Below, one piece after another: positions 16,639 through 25,857 of a DNA stretch of 64,000 nt. The translations under genes were made by a program, and so were the position numbers. The notes beneath the pieces are model-generated. The model ran no database searches and was not told the origin of the DNA. It saw only the letters and a program-made list of their open reading frames with translations. This DNA comes from Sphingosinicella sp. LHD-64. GTDB taxonomy: Bacteria; Pseudomonadota; Alphaproteobacteria; Sphingomonadales; Sphingomonadaceae. Numbering within the stretch: position 1 is the stretch's first letter; every line of letters begins with the position of its first letter. The stretch covers positions 744,001 to 808,000 of the forward strand of contig NZ_JAVIFV010000001.1 of NCBI RefSeq assembly GCF_031157375.1, in the 5' to 3' direction.

Positions 16639-17579
16639 TGGAAGCGGACCACGACATCGCGACCGATATCGACGTCGCGATCCCTGTTCATCTGCGCCAT
16701 CTCGGCGCAACGACGCTGGCGCGGCTGACCGGCAACCCGGACGGGCCGTTGATCGTCGCGCTCGGTGGCATCTCCGCCAACCGTTTCGTCGCGAGCGGCG
16801 AATATCGCTCGATCGGCTGGTGGCCGGGTCTGGTCGGCGAAGGCCTCGCCGTCGATCCGGCGCGCCACCGCATCCTCGGCCTCGACTTCGCCGCCGACGA
16901 GACCGGCCTCACCGCCCCCACCACCCACGAGCAGGCCGAGGTGCTGGCCGCCGCGGTCGCACAGGCGGGCGGCGGGCCGGCGGTGGTGATCGGCGCCTCC
17001 TATGGCGCGATGGTGGCGCTGGCGCTGGCCGAGGCACGGCCGGAGCTGGTCGCGAAGCTCGTCATCATCTCCGCGCCGGCCGAACCGCATGCCGCAGCGA
17101 CCGCGATCCGCGAGCTGCAGCGCCGCATCGTCGGGCTCGGCATCGAAACCGGGCGCGCACTCGACGCGCTGTCGATCGCCCGTGGCCTCGCCATGACGAC
17201 CTACCGCACCAGCGAGGAGTTCGCCGAGCGCTTCGTCGGCGGCATCCCGGACGAGGACCCGCTCGGCATCTCGGCGCCGGGCGCCTATCTGAAGGCGCGC
17301 GGCGACGTCTATGGCGACGTCATGTCGCCGCAGCGCTTCCTCAGCCTCTCGGCCTCGATCGACCGGCACCGGGTCGATCCGGCCGCGATCCCGCATCCGA
17401 CCCTGGTGCTCGCCGCCTCGACCGACCGGCTGGTGCCGGCCGGGCAGAGCGCGGCGCTCGCCGCGGCGCTGCCCGATGCGCGGCTCCACATCCTCGATTG
17501 CCTGTTCGGCCACGACATGTTCCTCAAGGACGCGGAGAAGGTCGGCGCGCTGGTCGGCCCGTTTCTGGAGGACAAATGA
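16632..17579 (+). CDS. metX: homoserine O-acyltransferase, MetX-like alpha/beta hydrolase fold
   Basis: About 315 aa, shorter than most MetX proteins. The alpha/beta fold has the catalytic triad: Ser in GASYGAMVAL, Asp in STDRLVP, and His in FGHDMFL near the end. The GGISANRFV region matches the MetX oxyanion loop. It should acylate homoserine with acetyl-CoA or succinyl-CoA; the donor cannot be told by eye. It starts inside the end of the upstream fusion gene (ATG 16632, or 16638 via TGATG) and overlaps metB by ATGA, so all three are translationally coupled. Confidence 0.85.
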   Translation: MLMEADHDIATDIDVAIPVHLRHLGATTLARLTGNPDGPLIVALGGISANRFVASGEYRSIGWWPGLVGEGLAVDPARHRILGLDFAADETGLTAPTTHEQAEVLAAAVAQAGGGPAVVIGASYGAMVALALAEARPELVAKLVIISAPAEPHAAATAIRELQRRIVGLGIETGRALDALSIARGLAMTTYRTSEEFAERFVGGIPDEDPLGISAPGAYLKARGDVYGDVMSPQRFLSLSASIDRHRVDPAAIPHPTLVLAASTDRLVPAGQSAALAAALPDARLHILDCLFGHDMFLKDAEKVGALVGPFLEDK

Positions 17580-18733
17580 CGACCCGCAAGCCCGCCACCA
17601 TCCTCGCCGGCGCCCGGCCCGATGCCGACCCCGGCCTTCACGGCGTCGCACCGCCGCTCTGGGCGTCGGACACCTTCCGCTGGGCGACGGCGGAGGAGAA
17701 GCCGGCCTACGACTATGGTCGCACCGTCAATCCCAACCGCGACATGCTCGCCGATGTGCTTGCCGAACTGGAAGGCGCGGCCGGCGGGGCGATCACCGGG
17801 AGCGGGCAATCGGCGGCGCTGCTCGCCTTGCTGCTCGTGCCGGGCGATGCGCATGTCGTGGCGCCGCACGATTGCTATGGTGGCACCTACCGGCTGATCC
17901 GCGGGCTGGAGGAGCAAGGGCGGCTCTCCGCCACCTTCGTCGACATGACCGACATTGACGCTCTTGGCCGTGCGCTGGAGCGGGAGACCGCTTTGGTATG
18001 GATCGAGACGCCGAGCAACCCGCTGCTGCGGGTGACCGACATCGCGCGGGTCGCCGGGCTGGCGACGGCGGCGGGAGCGCTGTCGATCGCCGACAATACC
18101 CTGCCCACTCCGCTGCGCCAGCAACCGCTGGCGCTTGGCTGCGATCTCGTCTTCCATTCGACCACCAAGGCGATCAACGGCCATGGCGACCTGTTCGGCG
18201 GCGCGCTGCTGGCCAAGAGCCCGGCGCTGGTCGAGAAGCTGCAATGGTGGGCCAATGCGGCCGGTCTCTATGCCGGTGCGCGCGACGCCTGGGAAACGCT
18301 GCGCGGGGCGCGGACGCTGTCATTGCGACTCAACCAGGCGGAGGCGAGCGCGCAGCGGATCGCCGGGTGGCTGGAGGCGCGGCCGGAGATCGAGGTCGTC
18401 AACTATCCGGGCCTGGCCGGCCATCCCGATCACGATCTCGCGGCGCGCCAGCAAGCGGGCCCAGGCTTCATGGCGAGCTTCCGGGTGAAGGGCGGCAACG
18501 CGACGGCCTCGCGCTTCCTGACGGGCCTCAGGCTGATCACCCTCGCCTCTTCCTTGGGTGGCCATTCGACGCTGATCTGCAAGCCCGCCAGCATGACCCA
18601 TCGCGGCATGCCGCCCGAGGCGCAGGCCGAGGCGGGGATCACGCCGGACCTGCTGCGCCTGTCGGTGGGGATCGAGGAGGCCGACGACCTGATCGCCGAC
18701 CTCGAACGCGGCTTCGCGGCGATGGGCGGCTGA
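17576..18733 (+). CDS. metB: cystathionine gamma-synthase (Cys/Met metabolism PLP enzyme)
   Basis: 385 aa, matching MetB over its full length. PLP-binding lysine lies in HSTTKAINGHGD, and the landmarks VAPHDCYGGTYRL, ETPSNPLLRVTDIA, SLGGHSTLICKPASMTH and the C-terminal LLRLSVGIEEADDLIADLE are present. It should join O-acylhomoserine with cysteine to give cystathionine; a direct sulfhydrylase role cannot be excluded. The ATG overlaps the metX stop (ATGA). It ends 4 bases before a convergent membrane-protein gene, with no hairpin between. Confidence 0.9.
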   Translation: MTTRKPATILAGARPDADPGLHGVAPPLWASDTFRWATAEEKPAYDYGRTVNPNRDMLADVLAELEGAAGGAITGSGQSAALLALLLVPGDAHVVAPHDCYGGTYRLIRGLEEQGRLSATFVDMTDIDALGRALERETALVWIETPSNPLLRVTDIARVAGLATAAGALSIADNTLPTPLRQQPLALGCDLVFHSTTKAINGHGDLFGGALLAKSPALVEKLQWWANAAGLYAGARDAWETLRGARTLSLRLNQAEASAQRIAGWLEARPEIEVVNYPGLAGHPDHDLAARQQAGPGFMASFRVKGGNATASRFLTGLRLITLASSLGGHSTLICKPASMTHRGMPPEAQAEAGITPDLLRLSVGIEEADDLIADLERGFAAMGG

Positions 18734-18737
18734 CGCC

Positions 18738-19997
18738 CTAGAGGTAGGACAGCCACCAATCGCGGCGGCGCGCCTTCAGGGCACGCCACCAGACGCAGCA
18801 CGGGTAGAGCAGGACCAGCGTGACGCCCCAGGCCACGAAGGTGGCGGAGATCGGTAAATCCAGCGCGGAGAGCGATGCCGGATCGAGGATTGCCTTCCGG
18901 AGAAAGTCGAACAGCCCGTTCGTCGAACGCCCGGACAAAGCATGGGCGGCTATGCTCAGCAGGTGGATCAGGTAGATGTGGAGCAGATAGGCGAACAGCG
19001 GCACGGCGCCGAAAACTTGCAGCACCCGCCCCGGAGTACCGCTCCAGCGTTCGAGCAGCGGCATGATCAGCAGCATCGGCCCCAGCGTGGCGCAGACGAA
19101 GAGCAGCGAGGGCGGATATTTGGTCACGTCCAGAAAGCGCATGATCGTCGCGGTCCACGAGGCTTCCTCGACCCAGGGGCGCGGATCGCCATAGAAGTTG
19201 AACGCCCGCAGCATCAGGAAGGCGGCGATCATCGCCGCGCCGATCAGGAGCAGGATGCGATCGCGCTTCGCCGACAGGAATGCCGGGCCTGAGCCGTAGC
19301 CGATCGCCATCACGCCGATCCAGGCGAGGACCGGATAGCCGACGAAGGCGACTGGCGCGCCGCCCGCCGACCACATGCCGCCTTCGTGCAGGAACATCCA
19401 GAGCCAGCCCAGCGAGCCGAATTGCTGCGGTGTCAGCGGGTCGAGCAGATTGTGGCCGGCGACGATGGCGATGCCGACAGCGAGGACGACCGGCCGCGGC
19501 AGCCAGACGAGCGCGGCCATGGCGACCATCGCCCAGCCGATCGCCCAGATCACCTGCAGAAAGAGGAAATAGGGCAGGCTGAACGACCAGCCGAAGCTCA
19601 CCGCGGTCACGTCGAGCACGACCAGCCAGAGGCCGCGCTTCAGCAGGAATCCGGAGAGCGTCGGGGTCGTCTTGCCGTTGGCGCCTTGCAGCCATGCCGA
19701 AACGCCGGTCAGGAAGACGAAGGTCGGTGCGCAGAAATGCGTCACCCAGCGGGTGGCGTAGAGCAGCGCATTGGACCGCGCCGGATCGAGCGGATCGAAG
19801 ACGAAGCCGCTGGCGTGGAAATAATGGCGCACATGATCGAGCACCATCAGGACGATCACCAGCCCGCGCAGGATGTCGATGGCGCGCAGGCGGTGATCGA
19901 CAGCGCGCGGCGCAGCGGCCGCCGCCGATCGCGGTTGCGTGCCGGCGGGTTCGCCCGCAGCGCCGGGCTGAAGGAAGGCGAGAGGCTGGACGCGCAT
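18738..19997 (-). CDS. DUF1624/HGSNAT-like membrane protein
   Basis: 419 aa with about ten transmembrane helices. The signature RAIDILRGLVIVLMVLDHVRHYF near residue 37 matches the heparan-alpha-glucosaminide N-acetyltransferase-like (DUF1624) family, which is thought to move acyl groups across the inner membrane. The conserved His is present. The N-terminal 35 residues are an Ala/Pro-rich cytoplasmic tail. It begins 2 bases after the stop of the DUF418 gene, so the two form an operon and perhaps a complex. Substrate unknown. Confidence 0.8.
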   Translation of the reverse strand: MRVQPLAFLQPGAAGEPAGTQPRSAAAAAPRAVDHRLRAIDILRGLVIVLMVLDHVRHYFHASGFVFDPLDPARSNALLYATRWVTHFCAPTFVFLTGVSAWLQGANGKTTPTLSGFLLKRGLWLVVLDVTAVSFGWSFSLPYFLFLQVIWAIGWAMVAMAALVWLPRPVVLAVGIAIVAGHNLLDPLTPQQFGSLGWLWMFLHEGGMWSAGGAPVAFVGYPVLAWIGVMAIGYGSGPAFLSAKRDRILLLIGAAMIAAFLMLRAFNFYGDPRPWVEEASWTATIMRFLDVTKYPPSLLFVCATLGPMLLIMPLLERWSGTPGRVLQVFGAVPLFAYLLHIYLIHLLSIAAHALSGRSTNGLFDFLRKAILDPASLSALDLPISATFVAWGVTLVLLYPCCVWWRALKARRRDWWLSYL

Positions 19998-19999
19998 CT

Positions 20000-21229
20000 T
20001 CAGGCCACCGTCGACGGCACCGCATGTGCCGCCCCCTTCGCCACGCCATAGCTCAACCGGCGCCAGAGCCATTCGACCGGGCCGTAGGGGAAAGCCGACA
20101 GCCAGAGGCGGCTCGCCAGTGCGAGGGCGAGGAACAGGCCGAGGCCGAAGCCGGTGAGCCCGGCAATGCCGAAATCGTCGATCCGGCCGAGGCCGTAGCC
20201 GTAAAAGACCCAGCCGCCGATCGCGCCCGAAGCCAGATAGTTGGTGAGCGCCATCCGCCCGGCCGGCGCGAGGATCGCCTGCAGCCAGGTCGCGCCGTGC
20301 GAGAAGAGCAAGGCGAGCGCGGCGAGATAGCCGAAGGCGAGGATCGGCGCCCCGGCAAAGGCGGCGGTGACCGCCGCGCCGCCAAGCCCTTCGGGGCGGA
20401 TGTTGAGGAACGGCCCCATGTGTATGACGCTCAGCGTCAGGCCCAGCGGAACGCACCACCAGGCGATGCGGCGGAGCAGGCGCCGGTGACTGGCAGGATC
20501 GGTCAGCACCCCGGTGCGCACCGACCAGCTGCCGAGCAGGAACAGGCCGAAGATGCTGAGATCGTAGACCAGCGCGTGCGCTGTGGCGGTCGCGCGGCGG
20601 GTGGCGCCGAGCCAGATGTTCTCGCGCACCGCGTCGAGATAGGACGCACTCGTGTAGGCGGCGAGGCCGTGCGCTGCACGGTCGGCGGCAGTGAGCTCCA
20701 TCAGGTCGGGAATGGGGTGGCCGAGCACCACCTCGACCAGGCCCTGGATGAGCGGCGGCGCGACGGCCAGCACCAGCCCGACCTTCAGCAGCGCCGCATC
20801 GCTCCAGCGCGCGCAGAGCATCAGCAGGAAGCCGAGCAGAGCATAGGTCGCCAGGATGTCGCCCCAGAACAGGAAGATCTGGTTGACCAGGCCGAAGAGG
20901 AGCAGCACGCCAAGGCGCCGCATGTAAAAGCTGCGGAAATCCGCGCCTCTCGCCTCGGCCCGCATCAGCAGAATGGCGAAGCCCGCGCCGAACAGGAAGG
21001 CGAAGCAGGACCGCGCCTTGCCGAGCATGAACAACAGATCCGCGGCGGCGATGCCGATGTCGAGTCCGCCCGCCGCGGCGAAGACTTGGCGCGCGTTGAA
21101 CATCATCACCATCGAGCCGATGTTCATGACGATCACGCCCATCAGCGCGAGACCGCGCAGCGAGTCGATGTGGGTGATGCGCTGGCGCACCGGGCGATGC
21201 CCGGCGGGCCCTGCTTCGATCAAGTCCAT
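20000..21229 (-). CDS. DUF418 family membrane protein
   Basis: 409 aa, about nine transmembrane helices. The start RITHIDSLRGLALMGVIVMNI and the C-terminal half (GRMALTNYLASGAIGGWVFYGYGLG, ending WLSAFPYGPVEWLWRRLSYG) are typical of DUF418, a family related to acyltransferase-like membrane proteins. The final GPVEWLWR motif is a common hallmark. It is directly followed by a DUF1624 gene. No function can be assigned with certainty; surface modification is a reasonable guess. Confidence 0.85.
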   Translation of the reverse strand: MDLIEAGPAGHRPVRQRITHIDSLRGLALMGVIVMNIGSMVMMFNARQVFAAAGGLDIGIAAADLLFMLGKARSCFAFLFGAGFAILLMRAEARGADFRSFYMRRLGVLLLFGLVNQIFLFWGDILATYALLGFLLMLCARWSDAALLKVGLVLAVAPPLIQGLVEVVLGHPIPDLMELTAADRAAHGLAAYTSASYLDAVRENIWLGATRRATATAHALVYDLSIFGLFLLGSWSVRTGVLTDPASHRRLLRRIAWWCVPLGLTLSVIHMGPFLNIRPEGLGGAAVTAAFAGAPILAFGYLAALALLFSHGATWLQAILAPAGRMALTNYLASGAIGGWVFYGYGLGRIDDFGIAGLTGFGLGLFLALALASRLWLSAFPYGPVEWLWRRLSYGVAKGAAHAVPSTVA

Positions 21230-21323
21230 GTGTGGGTGCTCCTCAAACCTGCCGGTTAGGACGGGAGCGCGTGACGGAGCGTTTGAACGTCCGTTTGAAT
21301 CGCGTGGAAAATGATGCCGCCAG

Positions 21324-22718
21324 CTATCCCGCCTCGGCCAGGAAGGCGTGGATCGCAGCGATGATCCGGTCGGTCGCGGGCTCGCGGCTCAGGGGGATGT
21401 GGCTGTCGGTTTCCAGCACGGTCAGCCGGGCATCCGGGATTTCCGCAGCGAGCTGGATGCCCTGATGGAGCGGGACGCGCTGATCGTCGCGGGCGTGGAG
21501 GACAAGAGTTGGGGCGCGAACTTCGGCCAGACGATCGCGCACGTCGATCTCCGCGAAGGCCTCGAGGAAGCGCACCGCGTTCCCGGGCGAAGCGGTGCGG
21601 CGCTGGAAGGCGTTGAACCAGTCGAGCTCGTCATGCGTCGCAGACGGCATGAAGGTCTGGCTGAAAATCTGGCGATAGGCGGGATTGTCCTGCCCCCACC
21701 CGGTGCGCACCAACGTGATGACCGCTTCACGTTGCGCGACCTCCTCCGGAGGTGCGACATGGCGCCAACCGGCGGCATAGCCGCCGAGCAGGATGAGCTT
21801 CGTTACCCGCTCGGGATGGCGCGCAGCATATTCGATCGAGACGGCGCAGCCCTGACTGATGCCGAGCAGCGGGAAGCGTTCGAGGCCGAGCGTGTCGGCC
21901 ACCGTCTCCAGATCGCGCACGAAGGCCTCGAAACCCAGATCGGGCACGTCCCAGTCCGACAGGCCGTTGCCGCGCTCGTCGTAGCGAACGAGGCTGTGTG
22001 TGTTCGAAAGCCCCTGGAACAGACGGCCCCAGACCGGACCGGTCCAGTCGAGCTCGAGATGGTTGAGCCAGTTGGCCGCCTTGACCAGCGGCGGCCCCTC
22101 ACCGGTGCAGGCATAAGCGATGGCGGCGCCATCGGGCGCCTGGCAGTAGCGCACGGCCTGTTCGACGGGCGCCTGCGTCAAGGGCGGCTCAGGGGGCTCG
22201 GCAAAGCCGAGCACTTCAGCTTCGTGCAACAGCAGGCGACGACGCTCCTGCGTCAGGCCGGGGTCGCGGGCCGCGCGCGCGAGATGGGGCGCACGCAGGC
22301 GGTCGATCTCCGCGCGCTCGGCCGCCAGCCAGAGATTCCATTCGTCGAGGCCGGGCAGGTCCAGTCCGGCAAGCGGCGGTTCGAGGGCCGGCTCCGGATC
22401 GACAGTGGTCAGCCGGTCGAGATCCAGAAGGAAGCGGTCCCGGTCGAGCTCGACCCGGTCCCGCGCCGCGACAAGCGCCTCTCCCCACGGACCGAGCATC
22501 GCGCGAATGCGGGAGAGCGACCAGCGCAGCGCGCCGCGGGGATCGGCGGGGATCGGAAAGAACAGCTCGCACAGGCGCTCTCGGCGGGCCGGACGCGCGC
22601 TCAGCAGCAGATAGACGAACAGCGCCCGCGTCTTGCGCGATGCCGGAAGCGTAATCGCACGCGTGCCGTCATGCAGCGCGAGGTCGCCGAGCAGGCGGAC
22701 ATGGAGCCTTCCATCCAT
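21324..22718 (-). CDS. SARP-like DNA-binding domain fused to alpha/beta hydrolase
   Basis: 464 aa. The first 100 residues (HVRLLGDLALHDG, PASRKTRALFVYLLLS, RRERLCELFF, RWSLSRIRAML) match the winged-helix domain of AfsR/SARP-type regulators. Residues about 195-464 are an alpha/beta hydrolase with nucleophile GISQGC, Asp in HARDDQRVP and His in ETDSHIPL. The hydrolase resembles those fused to adenylate cyclases or LuxR regulators. It may sense or process a small ligand and act on transcription. ATG 22718 is chosen from the domain start. It follows the ArsR gene on the same strand. Confidence 0.8.
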   Translation of the reverse strand: MDGRLHVRLLGDLALHDGTRAITLPASRKTRALFVYLLLSARPARRERLCELFFPIPADPRGALRWSLSRIRAMLGPWGEALVAARDRVELDRDRFLLDLDRLTTVDPEPALEPPLAGLDLPGLDEWNLWLAAERAEIDRLRAPHLARAARDPGLTQERRRLLLHEAEVLGFAEPPEPPLTQAPVEQAVRYCQAPDGAAIAYACTGEGPPLVKAANWLNHLELDWTGPVWGRLFQGLSNTHSLVRYDERGNGLSDWDVPDLGFEAFVRDLETVADTLGLERFPLLGISQGCAVSIEYAARHPERVTKLILLGGYAAGWRHVAPPEEVAQREAVITLVRTGWGQDNPAYRQIFSQTFMPSATHDELDWFNAFQRRTASPGNAVRFLEAFAEIDVRDRLAEVRAPTLVLHARDDQRVPLHQGIQLAAEIPDARLTVLETDSHIPLSREPATDRIIAAIHAFLAEAG

Positions 22719-22871
22719 TCCATGCTTCTCCAGAGAGCCCGACCTCCGGCGCGCGCCGTCGTCGAACACGCGACGCATGGCGCCTCGGTGAAGAGCTTCA
22801 TCCGGCTTTCGACATGATAGCCGTTTTGCGCGACAAAAATGCCACCCGCGTCGTGCCTCGCCCGGACGGTC

Positions 22872-23180
22872 TCAGCCTTGGCTCTTCGCGTTCAGCACCG
22901 CGTCGAGCAGGCCGGGGAAGCGGCGGTCGAGCTCTTCGCGGCGGAGCGTGTTCATGTGCTGGACGCCGGCGATGCGGGTGTGGACCAAGCCCGAGCTGCG
23001 CAGGACCCGGAAATGATGTGACATGCTCGATTTCGGGCGGCCGCCATCCAGGGTGGCGCAGCTTGCCTCGCCCTCGCGGACGAGATGGTGGACGATGTCG
23101 AGCCGGATCGGATCGCTGAGCGCATGGAGGACATGCTCGACCGCAACGTCGTCGATATTCGGATGGGGATAAGCACGCAT
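22872..23180 (-). CDS. ArsR-family transcriptional regulator
   Basis: 102 aa. The winged helix-turn-helix (VEHVLHALSDPIRLDIVHHLV, then KSSMSHHFRVLRSSGLVHTR) is a clear ArsR/SmtB type. The classic metal-binding ELCVCDL motif is absent; the matching place reads EASCATLDGG, so it may sense redox state or an organic molecule. ATG 23180 follows AGAGGCTGAGC. It is divergent from an Old Yellow Enzyme gene with two nested palindromes between, so it is its likely repressor. Confidence 0.9.
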   Translation of the reverse strand: MRAYPHPNIDDVAVEHVLHALSDPIRLDIVHHLVREGEASCATLDGGRPKSSMSHHFRVLRSSGLVHTRIAGVQHMNTLRREELDRRFPGLLDAVLNAKSQG

Positions 23181-23219
23181 GCTCAGCCTCTTAGCACAGG
23201 GTTGCAATCAATGCTATTG

Positions 23220-23243
23220 TTCGAGTATATTCGAACTATCGAA
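23220..23243. promoter_or_regulatory. nested palindromes, ArsR operator candidate
   Basis: TTCGAGTATATTCGAA (23220-23235) overlaps TTCGAACTATCGAA (23230-23243). Both are near-perfect inverted repeats of TTCGA and lie in the A+T-rich divergent promoter between the ArsR gene and the Old Yellow Enzyme gene. Confidence 0.55.
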
Positions 23244-23274
23244 TCAGTCTGCACTCCCTGGAGACACTCTGACA

Positions 23275-24371
23275 TGGCTTCCCTGTTCGACCCCTTCACG
23301 CTGAAAGGCGCGACCTTGCGCAACCGCATCGCCGCCTCGCCGATGTGCCAGTATTCGGCCCAAGACGGCCTCGCGAACGGCTGGCATCGCACCCATCTGC
23401 CGACGCTGGCGCGCGGCGGCGCGGGGCTGGTGGTGATCGAAGCAACCGGTGTATCGCCCGAAGGCCGGATCACGCCGGGTGATCTCGGCCTCTGGAACGA
23501 CACGCAGGCCGAAACGCTGGCGCCGATCGTCGCCGAGGTGCAGGCCGCAGGCACGGTGGCGGGCATCCAGCTCGCCCATGCCGGGCGCAAGGCGAGCGCC
23601 AACAAGCCCTGGGAAGGCGACGACCATATCCCGGAGGACGATCCGCGCGGCTGGCAGACGATCGCACCGTCGGCCGTGGCGATGGGCAGGCACCTCCCCA
23701 AAGTGCCGCGGGCGATGAGCAGTGACGACATCGCGCGGGTCCAAGCGGATTTCGTCGCCGCGGCGGAGCGCGCCCGCGATATCGGACTCGAGTGGCTGAC
23801 CCTGCACTTCGCCCATGGCTATCTCGCGCAGAGCTTCTTCTCGGTCCATGCGAACCGGCGCGAGGACGACTATGGCGGCAGCGCGGAGAATCGGGGCCGC
23901 TTCCTGGTCGAGACGCTGGCTGCGGTGCGTAAGGTGTGGCCGGAGGACCGGCCGCTCGCCGCGCGCTTCGGCGTGATCGAATATGACGGACGCGACGAGG
24001 AGACACTGGTGGAGTCGATTGATCTCGTCCGGCGGCTCAAGGCCGAGGGACTCGATTTCATCGACGTCAGCGTCGGGTTCTCGACGCTGGACTCGCGCAT
24101 TCCCTGGGGTCCGAACTTCCTCGCCCCGGTCGCCGAGCGGGTGCGCAAGGAGACCGGCCTCCCGGGCTCGACGAGCTGGTACATCAGCGATCCGGCCGAG
24201 GCGAACGCGCTGGTCGCGGAAGACAAGGTCGATCTGGTGATGCTCGGCCGGCCCCTGCTCGAGAACCCGCACTGGCCCTATGCCGCGGCGCGCGCGCTGG
24301 GCCGCGAGGCGCCGGCCTGGACCCTCCCGGCGCCCTACGCCCACTGGCTGTCGCGCTACCGGGCAGCCTGA
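23275..24371 (+). CDS. Old Yellow Enzyme family NADH:flavin oxidoreductase (YqjM-like)
   Basis: 365 aa FMN-dependent TIM barrel. SPMCQYSAQDG has the redox-tuning cysteine of the YqjM/xenobiotic-reductase class. LAHAGRKAS holds the substrate-binding His pair region, and RREDDYGGSAENRGRF and VMLGRPLLENPHWPYAAA are the FMN-binding landmarks. It should reduce activated C=C bonds of enones or similar electrophiles with NAD(P)H. GGAGACAC precedes the ATG. The divergent ArsR gene likely makes it inducible. A bidirectional terminator follows. Confidence 0.92.
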
Positions 24372-24372
24372 A

Positions 24373-24404
24373 GAAAATGGGGCGGCCGAAGCCGCCCCAT
24401 CCCT
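24373..24404. terminator. bidirectional terminator between convergent genes
   Basis: ATGGGGCGGC and GCCGCCCCAT form a 10-bp perfect stem with a CGAA loop. AAGAAAA on its left gives a U-run for the minus-strand gene, and the plus-strand side has CCCTCTCC. Confidence 0.75.
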
Positions 24405-24420
24405 CTCCAGATCGTGAACG

Positions 24421-25671
24421 TCAGATGCGCTGCGGCTCGCCGTGCAGGCGGGCCTCGACGTCGTCGTGCAGGCCCGACGGCAGGTCGATCGCGAACGGCT
24501 CCAGCCCCTCGCCATTGGGCAAACCGACCGCGAAGGAAGCCGAGGTGCGACCCTCGCTGCCATCCGGCAGGCGGTAGCGGGCATCGGCGACCACCACCGG
24601 CAGCACCTTGCCGCGCAGGCCCTCGGTCGGCACCGAGATAGCCGCCTCGACCTTGGCGCCATCGCCCGCCGGGATGTCGACCTCCGAGCGCTGGGCGTCG
24701 GCCGGCGGCTCGATCAGCGACCGTTCCATCTCGGTCGCCTGATCGGCGGCGACCATCCAGGTCGAGATCCGGACGTCGCGGGCGGGGACGGAGCCGGTAT
24801 TGCCGACGGTAAGCTCGAACTCGACGCGCGCTTCGTCGCCGTCGGTGCCGGCGCGGACCGGGCGCATCAGGAATTCGAGCCACGGACGGTCGGCGACCGG
24901 CGCCGGGCTCGCGTTGAGCGCCTCGACATCGCTGTCGTTCGCCGTGATGATTTCGGTCTCCTCGATGCGCGCGGGCTGGGCCGCGGCGGCGACCGGCGCG
25001 GCCATCACCGGCGCCCCATAGGCCGGAGTCTCGTAGGCCGGCGCCTCGTAGACGGTCTCCTCATAATATTCGTCCTCCGAGCGCCGGCGGCGGAAGGCGA
25101 AGAAGGCGATCAGCGCCAGGATAAGCGCCGCACCGGCCGCGATCCACGGCCAGATCGGCGCGGTCGCCGTGGTTTGGGCCGGCGTCGCCGGCTCGACCGA
25201 AACGGGCTCGGGCGTCGCGGCCGGCGGGAGCGGGGCCGGGGCGATCGCCTCGGGCGGCACGGCCGGTGCAGGCGCCGGCTCGGTCACCGGCTCGGGTGCA
25301 GGCGCCGCGGCGCGGGGTGCGGGCGCCTCGGCGCGCGGACGCGGCGCCGGGCGTTCGGCGCGCTGGGTCGTACGCTGGCGCGCCGGCCGCGCCTCTTCGG
25401 CGGGTGGCGGGGTCGCCGGCTGTTCAGCGACGGGCGGACGCGGCGCCAGCTGCACCGGCGCACGCTGCTGCGGCTGCGGCGCGGGGGGCGTGGCGGTTGC
25501 GGGCGGAGTCGTCGCGACAGGTGGCTGCATGGTCGCGACCGGCGGTGGAGTCACCACGGGAGGCGGCGTCACCGTCGGCGCATCCTGCGCCAGGCCGGGG
25601 GTTGCAGGAAGCACGACCGACGCGAACAGCGCGCCGGCGGCGATACGAAGCTTGGTGTGATTGTGTGTCAT
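24421..25671 (-). CDS. exported Pro/Ala-rich membrane-anchored protein
   Basis: 416 aa, not assigned to a named family. It has a signal peptide (about residues 1-29, ending GLAQD) and a long Pro/Ala/Thr-rich segment (about 30-165) that probably spans the periplasm. A transmembrane helix (PIWPWIAAGAALILALIAFFAF) with a stop-transfer RRRR comes next, followed by a linker and a C-terminal immunoglobulin-like domain (WLEFLMRPVRAGTDGDEARVEFELTVGNTGSVPARDVRI). With the signal peptide cleaved, the last domain would be cytoplasmic. Function unknown. Confidence 0.75.
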   Translation of the reverse strand: MTHNHTKLRIAAGALFASVVLPATPGLAQDAPTVTPPPVVTPPPVATMQPPVATTPPATATPPAPQPQQRAPVQLAPRPPVAEQPATPPPAEEARPARQRTTQRAERPAPRPRAEAPAPRAAAPAPEPVTEPAPAPAVPPEAIAPAPLPPAATPEPVSVEPATPAQTTATAPIWPWIAAGAALILALIAFFAFRRRRSEDEYYEETVYEAPAYETPAYGAPVMAAPVAAAAQPARIEETEIITANDSDVEALNASPAPVADRPWLEFLMRPVRAGTDGDEARVEFELTVGNTGSVPARDVRISTWMVAADQATEMERSLIEPPADAQRSEVDIPAGDGAKVEAAISVPTEGLRGKVLPVVVADARYRLPDGSEGRTSASFAVGLPNGEGLEPFAIDLPSGLHDDVEARLHGEPQRI

Positions 25672-25857
25672 AACAGGGGGGCAACGAATTTCGCGGACGG
25701 ACGGGCTCGGTTCGCCGCGCGATCTGCGCCCGTCCGTGCCGATCGGGCGGCGGAGCGCAAAAGGCTCTTTCAGCGCCGAAACGGCAGAAACGGTGCCAAT
25801 TGTAGGAAAAGCTTCGCGAATCCGTCCTATTTCCGGCATCAACGAAGGGTGCGACGC

